Assembly: GCA_900128585.1 (NCBI GenBank)
Contig: LT642691.1
Span: forward strand, 1 to 12,306
Length of the DNA: 12,306 bases
Source: Stramenopiles sp. TOSAG23-3
Taxonomy: Eukaryota; Sar
Reading direction: 5' to 3'
How positions within the stretch are numbered: position 1 is the first letter of the stretch; every line of letters begins with the position of its first letter. The notes beneath the pieces are model-generated. The model worked only from the letters and a program-made list of their open reading frames with translations. It searched no databases and was not told the DNA's origin. Positions 1-8,521 of this stretch are shown here, piece by piece. Both the position numbers and the translations under genes were made by a program.

Positions 1-21
1 TAACATTGAATAACATCTAAA

Positions 22-135
22 ATGGCGAAAAAACTTATTATTTTATTAACCAAAAAAAGAAGAAGAAGAGCAAGAAAGATCAACAACTTGGATGTTGGAG
101 CAAGAAGCCTAGAACTATCATCAAATAATTATTAG
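22..135 (+). other. Possible upstream ORF, 37 residues
   Basis: The ATG at 22 sits in a favourable AAAATGG context, and the frame closes with TAG at 133-135, 145 bases before the ABCA start. The peptide is basic, with a run of K and R residues encoded by an AGA-rich repeat after a short LIILL segment. It could be a uORF that dampens ABCA translation if the transcript begins this far upstream. It could equally be chance coding from purine-rich DNA. No homology is recognised. Confidence 0.2.
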
Positions 136-156
136 TATTAAAAAAAAGAAGAAGAC

Positions 157-171
157 CAACAACAACAACAA
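157..171 (+). repeat. (CAA)5 tract in the ABCA leader
   Basis: Five perfect CAA units lie inside a longer CAA/GAA-rich stretch (about 145-200), 109 bases before the ABCA start. Similar CAA-rich stretches occur at 8236-8260, 11088-11111 and 12270-12306. In other eukaryotes CAA repeats are known as unstructured, translation-friendly leaders. That role here is inference. Confidence 0.6.
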
Positions 172-280
172 ACTAAACAAAGAAGAAGAATTAGCAAGAA
201 GTCGTTCGTAGTTCTTCGTACTGTAGCAGCAGATTTTCGATTGGTTAGTTGATTTATTGTTGGTGCGTGCACACATACAA

Positions 281-3200
281 ATGGACGCTGGGGAAACGGT
301 TTCCCCGCCAGGCGAACCCGCCACCGCTACCGCCCCTTCCCTCTATTCAGGGGCTTTGAGGTGCGTGCGACAGACGCAAGCGTTGACATATAAGAACCTG
401 CTGTTACAAAAACGTAATTTAAAATCGACGTTTGCGGTCTACCTCTCTAGTTTTTTTTTGTTGTTAGCTCTTTTTTTAGCAGGAATTCCCGTGGATAATT
501 TATGGAAAGAGGGTCTGCCGCAATCGCGTGATGAGCCGTCCCCGGAGTCTTACCCCATTGAAAAGTCTCGCTGTTCTCTTCACTCGGAACGTGAGCTTTG
601 TTACGAATTTGTCATGGTTGGAAATACAACGCACGACAGAGAGATGGCGACGAACATACAAAGCCTGTCAGGCGCAAAAGGTGAAAATATGAATGACGGT
701 TGGATCGCAGTTGCAAGTAGGGAAGACTTTCATACATGGACACTTGCAAACAAGAACATTTCACGAGTAGGAATCCAAATGTTATGGCCTTTGGACGGGG
801 TTTATAGTTCAACGCTGAACATGTACAACCCTACATCGAATGAGATTACTTACGTCGTTCATTTCAACGAGTCTAAAAATTGCATTGATGGCTATCTGGG
901 TTGTGAAGAGAGATATTTAAATAAAATTGCTGCGTGGCAATTGATCGTCGATTCCGCGCTGATACGTTTACTTGCAAAAAAAGAAGGGAAAACTCCGTAC
1001 GAAAATGCTGAAATCAAAGCGTCGATGAAAGCATCGCCACACCCCCCGAACAATTTTATATATTTTGACATTTTCGGGTGGACCGGGAAAAATTTTTGTT
1101 TAATTGCTATTTCGTTTAATTTCGTTGTTCAAGCGTATCAGATGACGAGGGAGAAAGAGTTGAGGCTTCCAGAAATGTTAGCACAGATGGGCATGGGCCA
1201 TAGTGCCTATTACGGGTCTTGGGTGATCACGCATGCAATTACAAACCTGATTCAGTCAGTTTTGATTATATTCTTCGGGTATGTTTTCAATTTCAACATG
1301 TTTGTAAAAACGGATTTCTCTATCTTGTTTTTTACATTCTTCTTGCCGTGCTCATCGTTCACGGCACTTGCGTTCTTGATTTCTGCTTTCTTTCGCAAAG
1401 CAATGAACGCGAGCAACGTTTGCATGGTGGTATTTGTGTTGGCATACAACGCGGCGGACCTTCTTTCTGGGCTGGTAATACAAAGCGGGGAAGAGGAAAA
1501 TAATTTTTGGAAATGGTTTTTCACTTACCTTCCAATAGGAAACGCCCCTATCGGATTTTTTGTAATGCTCAATCAAGCGTTTGATGGCGCGAGTGAGGGA
1601 CGGTCGGGCCTCAAGTGGGCGGACCGTACTCGGGACATTACAAACCCCGAGTTCAACGACGACGGTTCCCCTAGCAATGCCTTCTGGAGCGTGGAAACAA
1701 CTATGGTACACACTGTTATATTTACACTTGTTTGCACTCTTAGTGCCGTTTACATCGACATGATACTGCCGAACGGGTACGGAAAGACCCGATCGCCTTG
1801 GTTTTTCCTAAGGTGTTTTTCTCGTCACCGTCGCACGCCAACGGGAAACGTTACGAACTTACGTGACGCCATCGATACGGCAGAATGTGGAGTTGATCCT
1901 GATGTTGTTGCAGAAGCAGCACGTGTGAAAAAAGGCGAAACAAACGGTCGCGACATTGCCATCGAGTTAGTGGGGTTGTCTAAACTCTTTCACGAGGGTG
2001 ATTTGAAAGCAGTCGATGGCATCTCATACGGGGTTGACAACAACTCTCTGTTCGTGTTGCTTGGCCACAATGGTGCCGGGAAAACCACTACGATTAACAT
2101 GCTCGTAGGCAACATGGCCATTTCGGGGGGGGTCGCATTGATACATGGATTGCCGGCCTCGACTCATATGGATCGAATTAACTCACAGATGGGGGTATGC
2201 CCACAGCACGACGTGCTTTGGGACGAATTGACTGGGTACGAGCATTTGCACCTATTTGCAACGATGCGAGGAATGGAGGGGGGGGAAAGAGAGAAGGAAG
2301 TTGCGTTGCGTTTGGGGGAAGTTAATTTGCAAGCCTCGGCTCACATTCCATCTGGAATGTATAGCGGTGGGATGAAACGCCGACTGTCGATCGCGTGCGC
2401 AATGGTGGGAAACCCGACTGTTCTATATTTAGACGAGCCAACCACTGGCATGGACCCTGTCACACGGAGAGAGGTGTGGACGATGATACAAAAGGCTCGG
2501 GTTGGTCGCGTTGTCATGCTGACCACACATAGCATGGAAGAAGCTGACGTTCTTGGTGATCGAATAGCCGTCATGAGTCATGGGAAGATTCAGGCGTACG
2601 GCACAAGTCTTTCGCTGAAAAACAAGTACGGGCAAGGACTAAAGATGACGTTGCTGCTACAAGGTGGTGGCGATGCTGCCCGGGCGACGGAGTTTGTGAC
2701 GAGTAGAATTTCGAAATCAGAGGTCATAAAACAGGTGGAACAGGCTTTGTTCTTTCGCCTTCCTTCAAAAACTGAAGAAGGGGAAGGCACGATTGTGGAG
2801 TTTTTCAAGGAGTTGGAGTCCAAAAAAAGCAACCATGGGATCGAGGAGTTTTCTGTCGGGCTTTCTACATTAGAAGAAGTGTTTTTGGAATTGTCAAAGC
2901 GCGATAAATTTATCAACGACGAAGACGAAGAACCCCCAATAAAGCCCGGAAAATTTGAAAGGATGATCATAAGAGTCGGGAAGAGACTGCCATCCATCTT
3001 TGGCCCGAAAGAACGAGTGTTTCACTCCATACTGTTCGCCCCATTTGGTGTTGTGAATTTGGTCCTGAATTTAATATTGTGGAAACGGCAACGGGCATAC
3101 CCAAATGCAAAAAATGGCACTGTTCTAAAAACGTCACGACGACCGTTTTGTGCTCCACGTTTCAATTACGATGCAAAAATAGTCCCGCCGGAGATTGCAA

Positions 3201-6200
3201 AAGCAATCACCCAAAACGAATGGCGCAGCCTGTTAAACCAACTCAATAATCCAATGCTAAAACATAGTGTTGGTCCATTTAAATGGTTCCTTTGGAATGT
3301 TTTGTGCCATTTTCACTTGTTTAACGCTTTTGCATTGACAGAAGACCCAGCGTCTGCACTAATAAGCTATGTTTTTGGATTGCTGATAATGGGCGTTTTT
3401 ACCCTGTACTATTCATTGAGACGAAGTTCAGCCATGGCGTCCCTGGGTAGCATCATCCGCTCTAACTCAAGGATCAGTGTGAATATTGAGAGCCACGGGC
3501 TAACGTCAGGGAATGTGAATACCGCATTAGCGGATCTGTTTTATGACAGGAGGTGGTGCGCTGTGATTGAAGTAGTGGGGGCAGAGCCCGTAGAAAATGT
3601 TGTCGAATCTACATTATGCAGTAGCTTATGCAAGTCAAAAAGACGTTATATTATTCCGACATCGCTTAACGGAGCAAAAAGAAAAACAACTTTTGGTAGT
3701 GCGCGAAAAGCCTTGCAAACGAAAGCCCTGGCGCTTATGAAACGTAACTGGGTGAGCATCTTTTTTACCATGTGCTTTCCTGTTGCAATTTTTGGGTTGC
3801 TGCTCTGGGTAGATACTGGCATTCTTTGGAAATACAGGTGGGAAGAAATGTGTGGGGATAATATTTATACAGCAGAGGAATGCCGAGACAAGGGCTTCAA
3901 CATGAGCTGTGTTGCTGGGATATTCTCAAAGTGGCAATTACCCTCGCGAGGGGAACACCTGCATTTTGATAACAAAGAGGACGGTAGTGGGAACAACGAG
4001 ATATTGGATCCAAGTGGAAACCAAACATGGGTTTGGGCCTACGATACCCTAAGACCTTATTACCGCATGAACATGTCAAACTTGGGAAGCACCCATGTTG
4101 GTAGTCGGAAAATATCGAACTACAAGAAAGGCGGCGATGGATTGGCGACCTGGTTTCAAAACTTGGAGCTGCTTTTAACAGATAGTCGTTACGACTGTCG
4201 TTTACTACAGTACGACGATTGTTGGAACTATTGCGAGAAATCAACTGAAAGCGATTGTTCGGAGGAATGTATAAATTTACAGCAAGCAGAAGAATGGTAC
4301 TCTCTCAATCCAAAGTCACCAGCAGGAAATGAATCAAAAGGAACGACGAATACGACAACTGCAAAAGTCCCAGATGGTATTGATGCATGCAAACCCGAAT
4401 TCCAAACCAACAGCAGGGGGAAAAGGCGGACCGGTTCCTCCTGGTCTCCCGACCAGAAATACATTAACCAAATTGATGAAGATAGCCGTTTTCGACGTGC
4501 ATGTTTGACGCAAAGTTATCAAAACTTAGCACGATGGTTCAATACAACCCAAGCAGATTTTGGAAGCTCAACAGATTTCAATTTGATTGCCGCTGTTGAC
4601 GCAGTTACAGTAACCAAGGAAGGGATTTTGGGGGAGTTCACGACTGAGCAAGCAGCACGTTTTTACCAAGCGGATGGAGATGGGGGTCCCCATGTAGGGT
4701 TCGAGACCTTCTGGGACAGTTTAATACAGGGAGATTCCTCCAAATGGGAGCCCGAAACCAACTGGTACGAATCTATAACACGCACGGATTTAATATCGAA
4801 TCTTACCGCAAGCGGCATATCGCCGCTGACTCTTGGTTTTGGTTTTGTGTCGTCTGAAAAATGGTGCAAGGTGTTTGGAACAATTGTTGGAACTTATCCA
4901 TTCCTTGAACAAGAATACGATCGTGCCCTTAGAAAGGTTTTGCAGAGTGGAGAAGACCAGTTGATGAGCACTAGACAATTCTGCAAAGTGGCTCTGAATC
5001 TTGACGTAGTTCGTGGGCTTGAAATAGACGCAGATGCTTCAATGGAGGAGTTGGATAGAACAATCTACGGCATATTTGATAAAAATGAAATTGTTCAAAC
5101 CAAGCTGATGAAGAAAAGGAAAGATAACATGAAAGCCATTGGCCATCGATTTGTTGCAAGCAAAGCGGAGTATCTGTCCTATGCGTTCAATAAGGTAGAT
5201 GCTACTAACAAGCGGTATGAGTACACTGTATACATCAACGTCACGTCCGTTGACAGGGCACAAATCGGTTCATTTGCAAAAGACTCCCTGGACCTAGGTG
5301 TTCGCGTGTATATGATGGATTTTGCAATATTGAAGAATTTAGGGTTCCAAAAAAAACTAGGTCGGCCATATATTGAGACGTTCAAACGGGAATTTAAATG
5401 CAACCGTGACGAGTTGTTAGATGCGTGGCTGGATCCAACACAGCCCAGATTACCCGCTATTGATTGCCCCAGTCTACTGCAAGGGTTTCTAGCGTTACCA
5501 ATTGTGGATTTTATTGTTGCCGTGCTGCTGATGTTTATTTTTATATTGCCATTTCTTGCGACCATGGTGTCTGTTGTTACAGATAAAGAGAACAAGACCG
5601 GAATAATTATGAAAATGATGGGGTTAAAACCCTCTGTATACTGGACGGTTACATACTTTATCGAGCTCGCGAAGATAGAATTATACATGCTGGTGATCCA
5701 AATATTTGGTATCAATTTCGGATTTAAAATGTTTACGTTTCACGAACAATTCCAATTCGCACTGATGCTATTTTTGTTTTCTAATGTTTTGGTAATATTT
5801 TCATTCTTTTGCTCAACATTTGTTTCGAGCACATACACGACCGTTGCCTTGTCGTTTTTGTTTATTACGCTATCATTCTCGCTTGGTTTCGTTTTCATTC
5901 ATTTCGTGTACGGTTTTGGTGGCGGTTTGGCGTCATCGTTCACCCCGTTTATGATCCATCCATTTTGGGTGTTCTATCGGTATTTGGACGGCTTAGCAAT
6001 CATGCTTTTTTTTAATGATTTTAAAGGGGTTGCTTTGAATCTTGACAATGAATCGCAGTATTTGGGCAGTCTGTTTACCACTTGTTTTGGGCTTCTAGTG
6101 CTGCATTGGTTTGTTTGGTTCTTTCTCTGGGTGTACGCATTAAATGTTCTGAACGTTGGAGATGGGACAAAGCAGTCTCCCCTTTTCTGTTTGCGCAAAG

Positions 6201-7528
6201 AGTACTGGGACGGTTTGTGCGGTACCGGTAAGGCGGTGGAAATAAAACAGGGATTGACAAAAGTGCAACTCGATGCCGTACCGGACATAGTAAATGAAAA
6301 TGCCGTAGCATCCACGGGAAATCCTTGGGATCGGCCCCATGATGTTGAATCGGAACATTGCCGGATAGTTAACATTATGCTCAAGTATGATAAGGGTGCT
6401 CGAATTGCTGTCGCTGGCCTCCACAAAGTCTTTGGCGAAGGGACGAGGCACAAAAAGGTGGCTGTAAAATGTGTAAGCTTTGGCGTGCAAAAAAATGAGT
6501 GCGTCGGTGTGCTTGGCCACAATGGTGCGGGAAAGACCACCACGATCAACATGCTGACGGGCCTTTTTGCGCCCTCTGCGGGTGTTGCGGTGGTCAATGG
6601 CCATAATATAAGCGAAGGGTTTTCCCCAATTTATGCAGAGATGGCCGTGTGCCCACAGCATGATATTTTATGGCCGAAACTGACTGCAAAAGAACATTTA
6701 GAATTTTTCGGCCAGTTAAAAGGTTTCTTCAAGGGTGCTCTAGACGACAGAGTTCGCGAGGCGTTGAAGCAGGTGAACCTGATGCCTTTTTCCAACCGTT
6801 ATGCTGGAGGGTATTCTGGGGGAATGAAGCGGCGTTTATCTATGGCAAATGCCTTGGTGGGCGATCCTTCCGTGGTCTTTATGGACGAACCGTCTACCGG
6901 GCTGGACCCTGCATCGAAGCATCAGTTGTGGGAGGTAATATCTTCGGCGAAGGGGCAACACAAATCGATGGTTTTGACTACGCACAGTATGGAAGAGGCC
7001 GACGTCTTGTGCGACCGCATTGCGATTATGGCATCTGGTGAAATACAGTGCGTAGGGGCAGGGTATCAGTTGAAACGAAGGTTTGGAAAAGGGTATACTT
7101 TCCAAATTTCATCGTCAAAAGATATGTCAGCAATCGATGAATATGTCCACTCGCTGTTTCCCTCCGCTCGCATTTTGGGAGAACCAATTGGGGGACTGGC
7201 AAAGTACGAAGTATCTAGAAAGGATGTAGTCATGAGCACGGTGTTCTCCGAATTAACAGAAAATGTCGAGAAAACTGAAAAACTTGGAATTACAAGCTGG
7301 GGCATAATGGAAACGACATTGGAAGAAGTGTTCTTAAAGTTAGCAGCACTTGCAGACATATTTGAGCACACGGAGGTAACAACTCTTGTCAAAAAGGATC
7401 AGTCAAAAAGTTTGGCTTGCCAGATATCAATGCTGGACTCGGAAGCGGCGGCGATGGAATCGGTACAAGTTCCAATCGTTGTTGGCGAAGAAGTAAAGGG
7501 AGAAAAGAGGAGAAAAGAGAAGAAATGA
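281..7528 (+). CDS. ABCA-subfamily full-length ABC transporter, 2,415 aa
   Basis: This is a predicted ATP-driven membrane exporter or flippase. Characterised ABCA relatives move phospholipids, sterols or other lipids across cell or organelle membranes; the substrate here is unknown. The start is the first ATG after an in-frame TAG at 224-226, in context CAAATGG; the stop is TGA. The order is TM1 (49-69), exodomain 1 (about 70-270), TM2-TM6 (272-497), NBD1 (559-783), a 280-residue linker (877-1156), TM7 (1157-1177), exodomain 2 (about 1181-1735), TM8-TM12 (about 1740-1953) and NBD2 (2041-2272). A KELRLPEML segment after TM2 and a KENKTGIIMKMMG segment after TM8 match the ABCA coupling-helix region. 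Each NBD is followed by the ABCA-typical TLEEVFL motif. Length is close to animal ABCA1-type proteins. The C-terminus is Lys/Arg-rich. No intron is needed. Confidence 0.96.
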   Translation: MDAGETVSPPGEPATATAPSLYSGALRCVRQTQALTYKNLLLQKRNLKSTFAVYLSSFFLLLALFLAGIPVDNLWKEGLPQSRDEPSPESYPIEKSRCSLHSERELCYEFVMVGNTTHDREMATNIQSLSGAKGENMNDGWIAVASREDFHTWTLANKNISRVGIQMLWPLDGVYSSTLNMYNPTSNEITYVVHFNESKNCIDGYLGCEERYLNKIAAWQLIVDSALIRLLAKKEGKTPYENAEIKASMKASPHPPNNFIYFDIFGWTGKNFCLIAISFNFVVQAYQMTREKELRLPEMLAQMGMGHSAYYGSWVITHAITNLIQSVLIIFFGYVFNFNMFVKTDFSILFFTFFLPCSSFTALAFLISAFFRKAMNASNVCMVVFVLAYNAADLLSGLVIQSGEEENNFWKWFFTYLPIGNAPIGFFVMLNQAFDGASEGRSGLKWADRTRDITNPEFNDDGSPSNAFWSVETTMVHTVIFTLVCTLSAVYIDMILPNGYGKTRSPWFFLRCFSRHRRTPTGNVTNLRDAIDTAECGVDPDVVAEAARVKKGETNGRDIAIELVGLSKLFHEGDLKAVDGISYGVDNNSLFVLLGHNGAGKTTTINMLVGNMAISGGVALIHGLPASTHMDRINSQMGVCPQHDVLWDELTGYEHLHLFATMRGMEGGEREKEVALRLGEVNLQASAHIPSGMYSGGMKRRLSIACAMVGNPTVLYLDEPTTGMDPVTRREVWTMIQKARVGRVVMLTTHSMEEADVLGDRIAVMSHGKIQAYGTSLSLKNKYGQGLKMTLLLQGGGDAARATEFVTSRISKSEVIKQVEQALFFRLPSKTEEGEGTIVEFFKELESKKSNHGIEEFSVGLSTLEEVFLELSKRDKFINDEDEEPPIKPGKFERMIIRVGKRLPSIFGPKERVFHSILFAPFGVVNLVLNLILWKRQRAYPNAKNGTVLKTSRRPFCAPRFNYDAKIVPPEIAKAITQNEWRSLLNQLNNPMLKHSVGPFKWFLWNVLCHFHLFNAFALTEDPASALISYVFGLLIMGVFTLYYSLRRSSAMASLGSIIRSNSRISVNIESHGLTSGNVNTALADLFYDRRWCAVIEVVGAEPVENVVESTLCSSLCKSKRRYIIPTSLNGAKRKTTFGSARKALQTKALALMKRNWVSIFFTMCFPVAIFGLLLWVDTGILWKYRWEEMCGDNIYTAEECRDKGFNMSCVAGIFSKWQLPSRGEHLHFDNKEDGSGNNEILDPSGNQTWVWAYDTLRPYYRMNMSNLGSTHVGSRKISNYKKGGDGLATWFQNLELLLTDSRYDCRLLQYDDCWNYCEKSTESDCSEECINLQQAEEWYSLNPKSPAGNESKGTTNTTTAKVPDGIDACKPEFQTNSRGKRRTGSSWSPDQKYINQIDEDSRFRRACLTQSYQNLARWFNTTQADFGSSTDFNLIAAVDAVTVTKEGILGEFTTEQAARFYQADGDGGPHVGFETFWDSLIQGDSSKWEPETNWYESITRTDLISNLTASGISPLTLGFGFVSSEKWCKVFGTIVGTYPFLEQEYDRALRKVLQSGEDQLMSTRQFCKVALNLDVVRGLEIDADASMEELDRTIYGIFDKNEIVQTKLMKKRKDNMKAIGHRFVASKAEYLSYAFNKVDATNKRYEYTVYINVTSVDRAQIGSFAKDSLDLGVRVYMMDFAILKNLGFQKKLGRPYIETFKREFKCNRDELLDAWLDPTQPRLPAIDCPSLLQGFLALPIVDFIVAVLLMFIFILPFLATMVSVVTDKENKTGIIMKMMGLKPSVYWTVTYFIELAKIELYMLVIQIFGINFGFKMFTFHEQFQFALMLFLFSNVLVIFSFFCSTFVSSTYTTVALSFLFITLSFSLGFVFIHFVYGFGGGLASSFTPFMIHPFWVFYRYLDGLAIMLFFNDFKGVALNLDNESQYLGSLFTTCFGLLVLHWFVWFFLWVYALNVLNVGDGTKQSPLFCLRKEYWDGLCGTGKAVEIKQGLTKVQLDAVPDIVNENAVASTGNPWDRPHDVESEHCRIVNIMLKYDKGARIAVAGLHKVFGEGTRHKKVAVKCVSFGVQKNECVGVLGHNGAGKTTTINMLTGLFAPSAGVAVVNGHNISEGFSPIYAEMAVCPQHDILWPKLTAKEHLEFFGQLKGFFKGALDDRVREALKQVNLMPFSNRYAGGYSGGMKRRLSMANALVGDPSVVFMDEPSTGLDPASKHQLWEVISSAKGQHKSMVLTTHSMEEADVLCDRIAIMASGEIQCVGAGYQLKRRFGKGYTFQISSSKDMSAIDEYVHSLFPSARILGEPIGGLAKYEVSRKDVVMSTVFSELTENVEKTEKLGITSWGIMETTLEEVFLKLAALADIFEHTEVTTLVKKDQSKSLACQISMLDSEAAAMESVQVPIVVGEEVKGEKRRKEKK
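1955..2630 (+). other. NBD1 of the ABCA transporter
   Basis: This first ATP-binding domain has every catalytic motif. Walker A GHNGAGKTT is at residues 595-603 and the Q-loop glutamine is Q642 (in VCPQHD). The signature SGGMKRR starts at 695, Walker B ends in D718 with catalytic E719, and the H-loop histidine is H750 (TTHSMEEAD). The CPQHD, SGGMKRRLS and THSMEEAD spellings are characteristic of ABCA. The domain should be able to hydrolyse ATP. A regulatory-type extension follows, ending with STLEEVFLEL near 2870-2895. Confidence 0.95.
3017..3418 (+). other. Extra hydrophobic segments in the NBD1-TMD2 linker
   Basis: Three hydrophobic stretches lie where ABCA proteins normally have a cytosolic linker. 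They are residues 913-934 (3017-3082, VFHSILFAPF onward), 1000-1020 (3278-3340, FKWFLWNVL onward) and 1026-1046 (3356-3418, ALISYVFGLL onward). The third is a good membrane-helix candidate, the first is plausible, and the second contains His and Lys and is weaker. An even number crossing the membrane would keep NBD1 and the start of TMD2 on the correct side. The frame is uninterrupted and codon use does not change. Confidence 0.5.
3821..5485 (+). other. Large exodomain 2 of the ABCA transporter
   Basis: About 555 residues separate TM7 from TM8, against about 200 for exodomain 1. The region has eight N-glycosylation sequons (NMS, NQT, NMS, NES, NTT, NTT, NLT, NVT), which supports a luminal or extracellular location. 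It also has many cysteines. A regular cluster at residues 1306-1330 (4196-4270) has spacing C-x7-C-x3-C-x7-C-x3-C. A short acidic DGDGG segment at 1465-1469 followed by VGFETFW recalls a degenerate EF-hand loop. The fold is not recognised. Confidence 0.7.
6401..7096 (+). other. NBD2 of the ABCA transporter
   Basis: This second ATP-binding domain is also complete. Walker A GHNGAGKTT is at residues 2079-2087, the Q-loop is Q2126, and the signature SGGMKRR starts at 2179. Walker B has D2202 and catalytic E2203, and the H-loop is H2235. It is followed by an ABCA regulatory-type segment ending in TTLEEVFLKL (about 7315-7345). With both sites canonical, the transporter should not be of the degenerate-site type seen in some ABC families. 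Confidence 0.95.
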
Positions 7529-7885
7529 GTTTTAGTGAAGAAACACAGCAGCAAAACATGTGCATGGTTGTCCTTAACTCTAAACAATAATCGATTCTAT
7601 TTTGATAGCTGGTAAGAAAATACTGAGAGAACAATGCGACCATTCACAATTCAAAAGAAAATGTAAAAAAGCGATAAGAAATAATCACCGCTGCATATAC
7701 TTTGTAACGAAATACTACTTCTTCTTACAAACAAAACAAACAACCAACACGCCAGAAATGAATACCAGTACTAGTAATATAATAACAACTAACAAGTGAA
7801 AAAGCACACGTCGTTGTTGTTCGTTTTATACGGTAATAGAGAATAGAGAAATAGAGATACCAAGGTAGTAGTCTCTATAATAATT

Positions 7886-7944
7886 AATAAAGAACGAATA
7901 ATATATATAATAGTAGGGACACAATATTGGTGGGTAATAATAAA
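7886..7944 (+). terminator. Candidate poly(A) signals for the ABCA mRNA
   Basis: AATAAA occurs at 7886-7891 and again at 7939-7944, about 360-410 bases past the ABCA stop. In DNA this AT-rich the hexamer is expected by chance, and many protists do not use it, so the assignment is weak. Confidence 0.2.
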
Positions 7945-8427
7945 AAAATAGAATTTATAATCTAATTAGTCTCTTATAATACAAGCGAATAGTATGTAGT
8001 TATTTATTAGATACCGGTAACTGTGTACCTTGTACAGAAAAAGAAGAAGTCCTAATTCTTTATTAATTGATTCAATTGTATACATTTTAATGCTATGTCT
8101 ATATATAATATTGATATATCCATTTTCTATTTTTAAAGATTATTTTCTTCTTCTTTTTTGCTCTTCTTCCTTCTTCTGTGTGCCACTTCTTTTTTAATAA
8201 TAATTAATATTCCACACACCAAAGACCACAGCAGCCAACAACAAGAACAACAAACAAAAAAAGAAATAATTTAACCAAAGTCTATATCATCGAGCATATT
8301 GAATCCGAGTCAAAACTTATTACGTAGCGCGCGAAAGGTTCAATTGGCAAGAAAAAGAAAGGGGGGGGGCAGTAGTACGTATCGTGTGTTTAATTAATGT
8401 ACGTACACTTCCTCTTAATATTTTTCA

Positions 8428-8433
8428 TTTATT
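8428..8433 (-). terminator. Candidate poly(A) signal of the IQ/RS gene
   Basis: TTTATT on the plus strand reads AATAAA on the minus strand, 88 bases after the minus-strand stop codon. The spacing is reasonable for a short 3' UTR, but the surrounding AT-richness limits confidence. Confidence 0.3.
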
Positions 8434-8521
8434 ATACACACAGTCAAACAGTAATTTTCTTAAAAAGGGATTTTCTAACTCTTACAAATCCTCAGCGAGA
8501 GAAAGGAACACGTGGGAAACT

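Larger units (their letters stand above)
1..280 (+). promoter_or_regulatory. AT-rich upstream region and leader of the ABCA gene
   Basis: This stretch is rich in A, GAA and CAA repeats. The only ATG before the ABCA start is at 22, and it opens a 37-codon frame that closes at 135. From 136 to 280 no ATG occurs, which suits an unstructured 5' leader for scanning. A TATTAAAA sequence at 136-143 is a weak TATA-like candidate. No TATAAA is present. The true promoter may lie left of the window. Confidence 0.4.
7529..8521. other. Convergent intergenic region, no gene seen
   Basis: About 990 bases separate the stop codons of two convergent genes. The DNA is strongly AT-rich. It holds a pyrimidine-rich tract at about 8142-8192, a CAA-rich stretch at 8236-8260 and a run of nine G at 8361-8369. 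Short open frames at 7602-7799 and 8397-8729 have no support. The 3' UTRs and polyadenylation sites of both flanking genes should lie here. Confidence 0.7.

Noticed and set aside
2060-6560. Near-identical Walker A coding DNA in the two NBDs (39 of 45 bases over LGHNGAGKTTTINML)
   Set aside because: Considered as recent duplication or gene conversion. All six differences are synonymous third-base changes, and the rest of the two domains diverges, so protein constraint on the ATP site explains it.
7490-7528. Lys/Arg-rich ABCA C-terminus as a dilysine ER-retrieval signal
   Set aside because: The last four residues are KEKK, which lacks Lys at position -3 as needed by the KKXX and KXKXX patterns.
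7602-7799. 65-codon open frame downstream of the ABCA gene
   Set aside because: It has no ATG at its start, low-complexity Asn/Thr/Lys content and no homology; it is probably 3' UTR.
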